From Hymenobacter crusticola (GTDB taxonomy: Bacteria > Bacteroidota > Bacteroidia > Cytophagales > Hymenobacteraceae), in the NCBI RefSeq assembly GCF_002154225.1, contig NZ_MTSE01000004.1, positions 372,001 through 436,000 of the forward strand: a stretch of 64,000 nucleotides of DNA. Direction: 5' to 3'. A program made the position numbers and the translations under genes. Below the pieces are notes generated by a model. It was given only the letters and a program-made list of their open reading frames with translations. It did no database searches and had not been told where the DNA came from. Shown here piece after piece: positions 43,464 through 51,718 of this stretch (position 1 is its first letter; each line of letters begins with the position of its first letter).

Positions 43464-43901
43464 ATGAGGCTTCAACTTCGTTTCATCATCCTAGGGTGCC
43501 TACTGGTGGCGCCGCTCTTGGCCATGACGCAATCCGCTCAGCACCCTTCTTTGGCCGAGACGTTGCGCGCTAGTCGGTGGCAAAAGCGTATCGTGCTGCT
43601 TTATGCTCCTACTTCCGACAACGCGGAGTTCAAGCAGCAAAAAAGCCTTTTGGCCCAGGAGCAAGGCGCGACCCGCAGCCGGGACATTCAGGTGCTAGAG
43701 CTAGTTGCCACTCAGCTATCGGCCGCCGATAAACAGTATTTGCAACAGCAGGTTAAAGTCGACCCAGCGCAATTCGCCGTGCTGCTGATTGGCAAAGACG
43801 GCGGCGTGAAGCTGCGCCAAAAGGAAGCATTAACCACGCAGGAGCTGTTCGGCACTATTGATAAAATGCCCATGCGGCGGCAAGAAATGACAAAGGAATG
43901 A
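43464..43901 (+). CDS. DUF4174 domain-containing secreted protein
   Basis: 145 residues. Signal peptide 1-22. The body has the DUF4174 pattern: RWQKRIVLLYAPTSDN after the leader, DIQVLELV in the centre, and the C-terminal LLIGKDGGVKLRQKE ... LFGTIDKMPMRRQEM, the most conserved stretch. The fold is thioredoxin-like without the CxxC pair; function unknown. Its last three codons and stop form the start of a 48-bp perfect palindrome. Confidence 0.88.
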   Translation: MRLQLRFIILGCLLVAPLLAMTQSAQHPSLAETLRASRWQKRIVLLYAPTSDNAEFKQQKSLLAQEQGATRSRDIQVLELVATQLSAADKQYLQQQVKVDPAQFAVLLIGKDGGVKLRQKEALTTQELFGTIDKMPMRRQEMTKE

Positions 43902-43936
43902 GGCGAGCCTAGCTAGGCTCGCCTCATTCCTTTGTC
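43889..43936. repeat. 48-bp perfect palindrome overlapping the DUF4174 stop
   Basis: The 48 bases read the same on both strands with no spacer or mismatch; the centre CCTAGCTAGG is at 43908-43917. It covers the last codons and the TGA (43899-43901) of the DUF4174 gene. It can form a cruciform or a transcript hairpin and probably terminates the upstream gene, though no T run follows directly. Confidence 0.9.
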
Positions 43937-43941
43937 GTGCC

Positions 43942-43990
43942 AAAGAGACCAGTCCGGCCGCCGCCAGCGCAGCCGGACTGGTCTCTTTTT
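43942..43990. terminator. terminator between DUF4174 and tricorn-like genes
   Basis: A perfect 17-bp stem (43942-43958 with 43972-43988), loop 13 bases, with T5 (43986-43990) on the plus strand and AAA on the other side. It abuts the stop codon of the minus-strand protease (43989-43991), six bases after the 48-bp palindrome. Confidence 0.85.
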
Positions 43991-46900
43991 AATTTCCTCC
44001 GCCTGTGCTAGCTGGTTTGCTTTTGCTCGTGCCAGCTAGCTGCGTAAGCAGCTCCCGCACGGCTGTGTCCAGTTGTACGTCGCGGTTGGCATAGCTCTCC
44101 CCAATAGGCCGAGCGACGGGCACATCTACCGGACGCGGGTTCATCTCCATCACTTGCCCGTCGCGGGTGGCGCGGATGGTGGTGTTGGGCAGGCGCAGGC
44201 TGGAGCCATCGAGCAAGGAAACGTTAGACGTGAAGATGATCCAGCCGCCCGTTGGCTCACCCACAATCTTCCCTAGGTTCAGGGCGCGGTAGCCTTCGGT
44301 AAAGTCTTCGGCGTCGGAAAGGGAGTGCTGGTTTGTGACGAGGATGGTGGGCAGTTCTACGGCGCGCTGCCCCAGCGAGCCCCGCACCGGAATGGCTTGC
44401 GGCAGATTGCGGTTGGTCATGGTCAGGTAGCTGCGGCGGGCTAGCACGTCGATGGCGTACACGTTCACGAAACCACCGTTGTTGTTACGCACGTCCACCA
44501 CCACGCCTTCCCGACCTAGGTTCTCAGCGTCGAGGTCTAGGTAAAGCTGCGCCAGTGAGTTGGCCGACATGTCGTACATGTGCACGTAGCCGAGGCGGCC
44601 GCCGCTGGCTTTGGCTACATAAGCGCGGCGCTCTTCCACCCATTGGCGGTACGCTAGGCCTTTTTCCGTGTCGCGGCTCAAGGGGCGTACCGCTACATCG
44701 TGGGCGCTGGTGCCTTTGGCGTTCGAAGCCACGCGCAAGGTCACGCGGCGGTTTACTTTGTATTGTAGCAGTTCGTCAAGGTTAACGGGAGCTATAAGTT
44801 CTTGTCCATCGAGGGCCAGGAGGTAGTCGCCGGGCTTGAGGCCAGCCAAGTCGCCTGCGCTTAGCGGCAGCACCGAGGTAATTTGCAACCGACCGCGCTG
44901 CTCGTATTCTTCGCGGTTGAATTCAACTCCTAGTCGGCCAGTGGAAGGCGAAACCGTGCCAGCGGCCGGGGCGGCTGGGTTCAAGCCCGTGTGCGAAGCA
45001 TTCAGCTCCCCAATCATTAAGTTCACTAAGCGGCGCGCTTCGTCCACGGTGCGGGCGCCGGCAATATACGGGGCATACTGATCGTGCAGGGCCACCCAGT
45101 TGGCGCCGTTAAAGCTAGGGTCGTTGAAATGGTCGCGCAGGTAGCTCCAAGCCTGCTCAAATACCGCTTGCTTTTCGCGCTCAAAATCCACGTCCATCTC
45201 TGCCGAAACGGTCAGCGCACGTGCCTTACCTTTCTCCGGATCTACCGAAATAAGTTGAATCTTGCCTTGGTCGAGGTAATAAATCTCTTTGCCGTCGGGC
45301 GAAAATTGGGCGTCGCGCTTCAGGCCTACCGTGGACGTGAGCTGCTTGACAACGGCCGTTTCCCGGCTCAGTTCATCGAGCGAGTAGAGGTAGAGATTCG
45401 ACTGATTTGCTACGAAAGCTGTTAGCAGTAGCCACTTCCCATTGGGGCTGATTGTGTGCGAGTTCACGTTGACGCCAATAGGCAGCAAGCTCAGCCGGCG
45501 CCGAATGTCGTCGAACACAATGCTCACCGGCTGCTTGGGAGCAGCAGAATCGGCTGCTGCTGCGTTGGCCGTGTTCTTGCCGCCCCGCTTTTTCCCCCGA
45601 CCAGCCGCATAGCTAGGGCTAGCTGCTCGCCCGGAGTCGGGCGCGGCGGTAGGCAGCGGGCCGGCCGGCTTTACCGTTGGGGCCGTATTTTTATCGGGTG
45701 CTGTTGGCGTGGGAGTTTGTTGCTCGCGAAACAAGTCGCGGAACTGGTCTTCGCGGAAGCGCGGCGTGCGCGGCAGCAAATCGATGCGGGCCACCTGGGC
45801 GTCCTCGGTGCGCTGGCCGGTGTCGAAGAGGAGAAACTTCCCATCAGGACTCCACGATACGCCGTTGCTGTTGGTATTGGCCACAAAGCTGACGGGCCTA
45901 GCTTCTTTCCCACCCACCGCGGGCACCACCGAAACGTTGGTGAAGCGCCGCGCGCCGCGGGGCAGAAACGCTAGCCACTTGCCGTCCGGCGACCAAGTGA
46001 AAGAGCGCTCGGCGTGCAGTGGTATCCGGTCGAAGCTGGCGGTGGCCACTACGCTTTCCCGCTTGCTACCTAGGTCGAGCACGCGCAACTCGCGGGCATT
46101 GCGCTCGAACGCCAGCAGCTTGCCATCTGGCGAAAGGCGCGGCGACGCGTCGTTGAGCTTGTCGTTGGTGAGGCGCGTTTCCTTGCCCGTGCCGAAGTCG
46201 TAACGGTAGATGTGCGTGGCCGCGTCGCGCTCCGAAAGGTAAAGAAGGCTACGACTGTCTGGCGACCAAGAAATCTCCATTTCGGCGGCGGGCGTGATGG
46301 TCAGGCGCGTGGCCTCGCCGCCGGCCGTTGCGCTAGTGGCAAATACTTCGCCGTGCACCACAAAGGCCACCTTCTTGCCATCGGGCGACAAGGCTAGCTC
46401 TTGCAAGCGGTCGGTGAAGCGCACCCGCTCCACGGGGCTACCGGCCGGCGCCCCGCGGCGCCGAATAGCAATTTCCTTCACCTGCCCATTATCGGCATCC
46501 AAGGTCCAGAGGCGAAAATTACGCTCGAACACGATCAGCTTGCCGTCGTAGGAAATGCTAGGCCAGAGCAGGCGGCCATCTTTGAAGCTGGTCACTTGCC
46601 GGGCCGGGGAGTGGTCAAGGCCGATGGTCCAAAGGTTTTCGTTGCCGCCGCGGTCGGAGACAAAAAAGAGCCGTTGCCCGCCCGCGGCCCACATCGGCCA
46701 CAAGTCTTTAGCGCCGCTCGAGGTCAGGGATTCGTAGCTGGGTTTGCCATCCTTTTCGCGCCGCAGCCAGATTTCGGCTTCGTCTAAATGGCTGTGTCCG
46801 TGGCGCCACCAGTAATTGGAAGCCACCCCGCGCGCCGAAAAAGCTAGGTTCTTGCCGTCGGGCGCCGGGGCCGTAAAAAACTCGTTAGCGTAGCGGTCGG

Positions 46901-47390
46901 CACTCACGGGCATGGGCGTGCCCCCGCCCACCGACACCCGGTAGATGTCGTTCATGGAGGCAATGTCGTGGCTGGTGGAGGAGAAGTAGAGCCACTTGCC
47001 GTCGGGCGACCAAGCGTCGAGCTGATCGTTGGCATCGTCGAAAGTGAGGCGCCGCAGTTGCCCACTTTCTAGGTTGAGCACGTACACGTCGCCGGCGCCC
47101 GTGCGAGTTGAGGTGAAGGCCAGCGATTTACCATCTGGTGAGTACAGCGGACGAGATTCGGTAGCGGGGTGTGCTACCAAGAGCCTCGCTTCGCCACCAC
47201 CCACCGGCACCGTCCAGATGTCCCCACCCGATACAAAGGCTAGCTCGGTGCGGTCGGGCGACACGGCCGGCTCGGTGAAGTAAGCGGCCGTCGGTGGGTC
47301 GGCAGCCAGGGCAGAAGCGAAAGGCACTGCAAGCAAGCTAGCCAGCAGTAAACGCTTAGGAAAGCGTTGCACGAAAGTAGAATTAGGCAT
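43989..47390 (-). CDS. tricorn-type S41 family protease
   Basis: 1133 residues from the ATG at 47390, followed by a signal peptide ending ASALAAD (about 31); a TTG 20 codons upstream is less likely. Two WD40/TolB-like propellers (repeated SPDGKWL/SPDGKSL units, about 40-550 and 640-740) frame a Pro/Ala-rich linker with a GRGKKRGGKN basic stretch; a PDZ domain (GRLQITSVLPLSAGDLAGLKPGD) and the S41 peptidase domain (VVDVRNNNGGF, ILVTNQHSLSDAEDF with the nucleophile Ser, GKIVGEPTGGW) follow. This is the tricorn order. It probably degrades peptides in the periplasm. Confidence 0.92.
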   Translation of the reverse strand: MPNSTFVQRFPKRLLLASLLAVPFASALAADPPTAAYFTEPAVSPDRTELAFVSGGDIWTVPVGGGEARLLVAHPATESRPLYSPDGKSLAFTSTRTGAGDVYVLNLESGQLRRLTFDDANDQLDAWSPDGKWLYFSSTSHDIASMNDIYRVSVGGGTPMPVSADRYANEFFTAPAPDGKNLAFSARGVASNYWWRHGHSHLDEAEIWLRREKDGKPSYESLTSSGAKDLWPMWAAGGQRLFFVSDRGGNENLWTIGLDHSPARQVTSFKDGRLLWPSISYDGKLIVFERNFRLWTLDADNGQVKEIAIRRRGAPAGSPVERVRFTDRLQELALSPDGKKVAFVVHGEVFATSATAGGEATRLTITPAAEMEISWSPDSRSLLYLSERDAATHIYRYDFGTGKETRLTNDKLNDASPRLSPDGKLLAFERNARELRVLDLGSKRESVVATASFDRIPLHAERSFTWSPDGKWLAFLPRGARRFTNVSVVPAVGGKEARPVSFVANTNSNGVSWSPDGKFLLFDTGQRTEDAQVARIDLLPRTPRFREDQFRDLFREQQTPTPTAPDKNTAPTVKPAGPLPTAAPDSGRAASPSYAAGRGKKRGGKNTANAAAADSAAPKQPVSIVFDDIRRRLSLLPIGVNVNSHTISPNGKWLLLTAFVANQSNLYLYSLDELSRETAVVKQLTSTVGLKRDAQFSPDGKEIYYLDQGKIQLISVDPEKGKARALTVSAEMDVDFEREKQAVFEQAWSYLRDHFNDPSFNGANWVALHDQYAPYIAGARTVDEARRLVNLMIGELNASHTGLNPAAPAAGTVSPSTGRLGVEFNREEYEQRGRLQITSVLPLSAGDLAGLKPGDYLLALDGQELIAPVNLDELLQYKVNRRVTLRVASNAKGTSAHDVAVRPLSRDTEKGLAYRQWVEERRAYVAKASGGRLGYVHMYDMSANSLAQLYLDLDAENLGREGVVVDVRNNNGGFVNVYAIDVLARRSYLTMTNRNLPQAIPVRGSLGQRAVELPTILVTNQHSLSDAEDFTEGYRALNLGKIVGEPTGGWIIFTSNVSLLDGSSLRLPNTTIRATRDGQVMEMNPRPVDVPVARPIGESYANRDVQLDTAVRELLTQLAGTSKSKPASTGGGN

Positions 47391-47531
47391 AGGTAAGGAA
47401 ACAGAGCAAGTAGACCAAGCTGACGGTGCTTGGCACAAGAAGCAGTACAAGTGAACGGCCCAACCAACGATGCTTGCCGACTAAAGGCTATTTCAATTAT
47501 ACAAGGTCGAATACTGTCGGCAGAAAATAGC

Positions 47532-47561
47532 ACAGCCCCACCAAGTATTTGGTAGGGCTGT
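47532..47561 (-). terminator. terminator after the MaoC gene
   Basis: A 13-bp stem with one mismatch (47532-47544 with 47549-47561), loop 4 bases, starting 29 bases past the MaoC stop on the minus strand. Confidence 0.6.
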
Positions 47562-47589
47562 AGGGCAGCGAAAAGCGAGCTAACGTGGG

Positions 47590-48057
47590 TTATTTCTCGA
47601 AGTGGTAGAGAAACGTAATGACGCCGGTGTAAGCAGGTTTGGGCTGGTCCTGAATTTCCAGATTTACTTCGATTCTGGTCTTAGCTACACCGCGCAGGTT
47701 TTTGATCGAGAGTATCTTGGCGCGAAGTCGCACGTAGCTGTCCACTTTCACTGGCTGGTTGAAGCGTAAACTTTCAATCTCATAGTTTACCTGGAGCTTC
47801 AGATTGTTGATGGTTACAATCTGCGTCCACAGATACGGTAGCAACGACAGCGTCAGGTAGCCGTGGGCGATAGGCGCCTGGAAGGGCGACTCACGTTGGG
47901 CGCGCTCCGCGTCCACGTGTATCCACTGGTGGTCGAGGGTGGCTTCGGCAAACAAGTTGATTTGGGGCTGCGTGACTTGAAAGTAAGGCGAGACGCCTAG
48001 CTCCTGACCTTCGTAGCGGGAAAGCTCTTCTAAGCTGCTGATAGTTACGTGACTCAT
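47590..48057 (-). CDS. MaoC-like (R)-specific enoyl-CoA hydratase
   Basis: 155 residues from the ATG at 48057; a 29-codon upstream extension in frame lacks protein character. Hot-dog fold with the hydratase motif FAEATLDHQWIHVD (catalytic Asp and His) and the PIAHGYLTLSLLPYL helix. It hydrates trans-2-enoyl-CoA to (R)-3-hydroxyacyl-CoA, a PhaJ-type reaction that feeds polyhydroxyalkanoate or fatty-acid metabolism. Stand-alone gene. Confidence 0.9.
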   Translation of the reverse strand: MSHVTISSLEELSRYEGQELGVSPYFQVTQPQINLFAEATLDHQWIHVDAERAQRESPFQAPIAHGYLTLSLLPYLWTQIVTINNLKLQVNYEIESLRFNQPVKVDSYVRLRAKILSIKNLRGVAKTRIEVNLEIQDQPKPAYTGVITFLYHFEK

Positions 48058-48263
48058 GCGGGCAAAAGTTGAAGAATAGTTCGTGGGGCACACGGACGGT
48101 AATGCGGCCGCAATATCGGGTAAAGGTGGTGAAGAGCGCATCACTACCCGCTAAGCATCGTGCGTAAAAACGCAGTGGCCTGGCCACCGACCTCTTCGCG
48201 AGCATCAGCAACCAGGCCGTTTGTGTTGTGTGGATAGTAACCTCCTGTTGGTACTGAGCTAGG

Positions 48264-49937
48264 TTACTTCGACGCTTGTGTCTCATCCGTGTTACCTTTC
48301 GGGTGACGAATAATAACAGGCTGTTGGGTTGTAACCGTACCTACCGTTAAGTGCAGGTTGTAGTCGCCGGTGGGCAGCGTCAGAAAATCAAGCGTCTGGT
48401 TGTGCGGGCCCGCAGTTTGTCGCCGATAATCGGAAACACGCACTACCACGCCACGTTGATCATAAAGTACCCAGCCCAGCGGCAACGACTCGGGCAGCTG
48501 ATAGTTCATCTGCACCACGCCGTTCGACGGGTTGGGGTACACGCTCATGTTATTGGCGCCCACACCCGGTACGTTACTAGCTACCATGGTCGGCGGCTTC
48601 ACGGTAGCGGGTTCCAGTTTCCACTGCTGGTCTTCGCGCCCGCTGTAGCGCCACTGCTGAAGGCCACCCTCCGCCGGAATTTTCGACGTCAGGGCTTTGC
48701 GGCTGTGCTTGGCAATGAGCTTATAATAGCCCTCGCCCACGGGCTCGATGCGCCAGAGCTGGTTATTACCGCTATAATAGGTCCACAGACTCAGAGGCGT
48801 GCCATTGGAGGTTTCGCTACCTAGCACTTCCAGCACTCTGTTGCTGCCCTGCACTACGATGCGGTAATAGCCTTCGCCTACGCTCTCAATCTTCCATTGT
48901 GGGTCGGTGGGCGTGGTGCTAGCTGCCGTTAAGCTTTCGCCAGTGTATGGGTGGCTAGGTTCGCTAACTTCGAGCGGGGTACCCGTCGTGCGGACTTTCA
49001 GTGTGAACACACCCGCCAGCACCTCTGCCTCCGGGGCCGGAGTAGCTACCGGTCTGGGGGCTCGCACCAGCTTAGGAGCCGAAGACGAAGGCTTTGCGGG
49101 CTTTGGTCCTTTCTCTTTTGGTTCAGCTGCTACGGGTTTTGGGGCCGGGGCTGGCTTGGGCGCAACGGGAGCCGCCGGTCGGGGTGCGGGGGGCGTCGGC
49201 TTGGCCTGCGGTGCCGGCATGGTGGGCATTGCCACCGCTACTGCCTCGGTAGTTACAACTGGTGCCGGCGCGGCGGGTGTCTTAGCCGTAGCGCTAGCAT
49301 CCGTAGGCTTGGGGGCAGCGGCTACGGCTGGTTGGGCCGGCCCCGTTGGGTCGGGGGTAGTCGGCGAGCCCGCCGGATACAGGTACGACATCGGAATAAT
49401 CTGAGGCGCTTTGCCGGGTGGCGTCCACATCAATTGCACGGTGGCGTCGCCTTCTTCCTCGTAGTATTCGAGCTTTAGGCTAGTTTTTTCTCCCGCAGCT
49501 AGGCTCACAGGTACTCCGATAATGCTGGTGGTGCCCTTTGTGCTCCACGTATCAATTACTTTTTTTCCATTGACCCACAGCCGCACGCCGCTGTCCGATG
49601 GGACGGCAAACGTGTAGCTGCCAGTGGTGGGCGCTGCTAGCAAGCCCTCCCAACGCACCGAGAAATAGTCAGCGGGTACGCTAGATGCCGGCGCCCCTTT
49701 GCCCCAGCGAAAATCAACGGTAGCATCCACGCGCTGGAGCGTTGGAGCGCCTGCCAACGTGCCATTATTAAAATAGAAAGCTGTAAGACCCGTGCCAGCA
49801 CCTTGCGCTACGGCAGGATCAGCAACACCCGAGGTCGTTTTGGTGGAATCAGTATTCCCGGCTCCTGCCAGCAAACCAGCCAGCGCGGAGTGAGTTACAC
49901 CGAGTCCAAGAATAGAACAGAAGAGTAGATGTCGCAC
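48264..49937 (-). CDS. T9SS-exported PA14/ricin-lectin protein
   Basis: 557 residues, GTG start at 49937, signal peptide 1-20. A PA14 domain (about 50-190, LTAFYFNNGTLAG to ATVQLMWTPPGK) is followed by a Pro/Ala/Lys-rich linker (about 190-300), a ricin B-type beta-trefoil (about 310-450) with three QxW-like repeats (DPQWKIE, NQLWRIE, DQQWKLE) and a C-terminal T9SS type A sorting domain (VYPNPSNGVVQMNYQLPE to the end). It should be a cell-surface or secreted carbohydrate-binding protein. No catalytic domain is seen. Single gene. Confidence 0.85.
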   Translation of the reverse strand: MRHLLFCSILGLGVTHSALAGLLAGAGNTDSTKTTSGVADPAVAQGAGTGLTAFYFNNGTLAGAPTLQRVDATVDFRWGKGAPASSVPADYFSVRWEGLLAAPTTGSYTFAVPSDSGVRLWVNGKKVIDTWSTKGTTSIIGVPVSLAAGEKTSLKLEYYEEEGDATVQLMWTPPGKAPQIIPMSYLYPAGSPTTPDPTGPAQPAVAAAPKPTDASATAKTPAAPAPVVTTEAVAVAMPTMPAPQAKPTPPAPRPAAPVAPKPAPAPKPVAAEPKEKGPKPAKPSSSAPKLVRAPRPVATPAPEAEVLAGVFTLKVRTTGTPLEVSEPSHPYTGESLTAASTTPTDPQWKIESVGEGYYRIVVQGSNRVLEVLGSETSNGTPLSLWTYYSGNNQLWRIEPVGEGYYKLIAKHSRKALTSKIPAEGGLQQWRYSGREDQQWKLEPATVKPPTMVASNVPGVGANNMSVYPNPSNGVVQMNYQLPESLPLGWVLYDQRGVVVRVSDYRRQTAGPHNQTLDFLTLPTGDYNLHLTVGTVTTQQPVIIRHPKGNTDETQASK

Positions 49938-50304
49938 GATTTAAAGAAGATATTGAACCAATCAAAGAAAGATAGCCGGAATTGCTAAGTACAAAAACGG
50001 CATACAAATTTCCGGCCGCATCTGTACCCGATTAGAGTATTGCCAAATTCTTATTTAGCATTAAATAAGGCCTTTCATGCCTTGAAGGCTGGTTTTATAG
50101 TCGAGCTAGCGAAGCTGCTAGATGCGCTGCATCTGCTCTCGCAGGTTATTGCTAGTGCCGATAAGTACCAAAACTAGACAAGCGATTAGGTGTGCATGCT
50201 TTTTGGACGAAAGAGGTAAGAAGCAGGAAAAAGCAAACCAAGCCCGACCCTCCAAACCTAGGGTGCGTAAGGAGCTATTTTGCGGTTTCTCTTGTTCTAT
50301 TCCC

Positions 50305-51024
50305 GTGTCTGTACAACCCGAAAATTTCCGCCGCCCTGACTTATTGCGCCTGTCGTACGACGACTATCGGGCCGCGCCTGCTATTGCTAATTCCGATTTG
50401 TCGCGCCTGCGGGATGCACTTAATGGGCGGCCACCCCGGCCAATTTCTGCCCTCAACGCGTTGAGCTTGGGTACGGCTTTTCACACGGCCTTGCTAGAGC
50501 CCGAATTATATACGCCCGGCCAGCCTGGCATCAACGACACGCTCGTGTGGTGGCTGGTTGATGGCGTGAAGCTCAACCCCGAGTTGAACGCGTTGCTGCA
50601 AGCCGGTACGCCCGAGCCAAGCTGTATCTTCACGGAGCCGACGACCAATACCCTGTGTAAGCTACGAGCCGATCTGGTGGTTGATCAGCCAGGGCACCCC
50701 TACACAATTATCGACTTCAAGACGACGCTGGCCCGCGACTACAACCACTTCCTGGCTCAGTGCAGTGGCTATGACTACGACCGGCAAGCTGCGTTCTACT
50801 CCGATGCGTTGCATGCCGATCGTTTCCTGTTGGTAGGGGTGCAGAAGGTAGAGCCGTTTGACGTATTTACGGTGGAAGTATCTCCGCCAATGTTAACGGA
50901 AGGGCGGGCGAAGTACATGCGCTTGTTGAAGTTATTGCTCCCCAACGCGGAGGTACCTAGCTACCTGACCGAAACGGTGCGCGAAGTCGCCAATAATCTG
51001 GGGCAAACTCCCGCCGAGTCGTAG
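50305..51024 (+). CDS. RecE-type PD-(D/E)XK nuclease (DUF3799-like)
   Basis: 239 residues if started at the GTG at 50305; the frame is open back to 50122 but that stretch reads as non-coding. Landmarks of the exonuclease VIII C-terminal type: IANSDLSRLRDAL, LGTAFHTALLEPELY, CKLRADLVVD, YTIIDFKTT (Asp and Lys of the PD-(D/E)XK core) and YDYDRQAAFYSDAL. Such enzymes digest one strand of double-stranded DNA and usually sit in phage recombination operons with an annealing protein; none is present here. Cellular role unknown. Confidence 0.78.
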   Translation: MSVQPENFRRPDLLRLSYDDYRAAPAIANSDLSRLRDALNGRPPRPISALNALSLGTAFHTALLEPELYTPGQPGINDTLVWWLVDGVKLNPELNALLQAGTPEPSCIFTEPTTNTLCKLRADLVVDQPGHPYTIIDFKTTLARDYNHFLAQCSGYDYDRQAAFYSDALHADRFLLVGVQKVEPFDVFTVEVSPPMLTEGRAKYMRLLKLLLPNAEVPSYLTETVREVANNLGQTPAES

Positions 51025-51246
51025 AGTCAACAGCACCTGACAAAGCCTATAGGTGAAGCTTAGCTCTTCGGCGGTAAGTTTGGGGTATTCATAGATAAAG
51101 TAGGAGAGAAGCATGCTGGCATGGGGTGCCTGGCATCGCACTTGCAATGGGGAAGACAAGCGCTTGATATTTTTTCACCGGATAATCCTAAGCTAGCTAA
51201 TAGCTTGATTCTCCAAAATTTCAACCTTTTCAACCCTTTCCTGACT

Positions 51247-51591
51247 ATGAAAACTGCCCTGCTTTCGTTTGCCGCTGCTGTTGCTATGCTGGCTATTACG
51301 CCTTCTTTCGCCGCTGCTCCCGCCTCCGACCACCGCGACAAAGACCGTCGCGAACGTAACTACAAAGAAGAACGCCGCTTAGCTGCCGAGCGTGCTCGGT
51401 TGGAAGCAGCCCGCCGCAAAATAGAGTTTGAGCGGCAGCGCAAAGAAGCCGCTGAGCGCGCCCGCTGGGAAGCTCAGCAGCGCCGCAACGACCGTGACTC
51501 CAACTACGGCTACGACCGCAACCATCGCGTAACTCCTGCTGAGCGGGCGCGTTGGGAAGCAGCGCACCGCAACGACTACGGCCGTCGTTAG
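51247..51591 (+). CDS. small secreted Arg/Glu-rich protein
   Basis: 114 residues from the ATG at 51247. Signal peptide MKTALLSFAAAVAMLA...SFA (about 23). The mature part is almost entirely charged, with a predicted long helix (RRLAAERARLEAARRKIEFE) and two copies of AERARWEA separated by a Tyr/Asn/Asp segment, ending in NDYGRR. No family recognised; possibly an envelope or nucleic-acid-associated structural protein. Clean terminator 20 bases after the stop. Confidence 0.75.
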   Translation: MKTALLSFAAAVAMLAITPSFAAAPASDHRDKDRRERNYKEERRLAAERARLEAARRKIEFERQRKEAAERARWEAQQRRNDRDSNYGYDRNHRVTPAERARWEAAHRNDYGRR

Positions 51592-51611
51592 GCCTGCTAA
51601 ACGTACATAAT

Positions 51612-51647
51612 GCAAAACGCCTCACCAACTCTGGTGGGGCGTTTTGC
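51612..51647 (+). terminator. terminator after the Arg-rich protein gene
   Basis: A 16-bp stem with one mismatch (51612-51627 with 51632-51647), loop 4 bases, ending GTTTTGC. Confidence 0.75.
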
Positions 51648-51718
51648 TGTGATATAATAGCTGCTAGCGGACTACTACTTGGCGGTGCCGCTTCGTTCGA
51701 TAAAAGCTAGGGTGCAGG

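Noticed and set aside
45560..45720. Possible frameshift in the tricorn-like gene at the Pro/Ala-rich and basic stretch
   Set aside because: The frame stays open through it and both propeller and PDZ/S41 parts are in one frame; it is a linker.
50122..50304. Upstream extension of the RecE-like nuclease
   Set aside because: The 61 extra residues are Cys/Arg/Lys-rich without family resemblance; the conserved part begins just after the GTG at 50305.
50122..51024. Prophage or integrated element around the nuclease
   Set aside because: No integrase, structural, lysis or annealase genes and no direct repeats were seen nearby.
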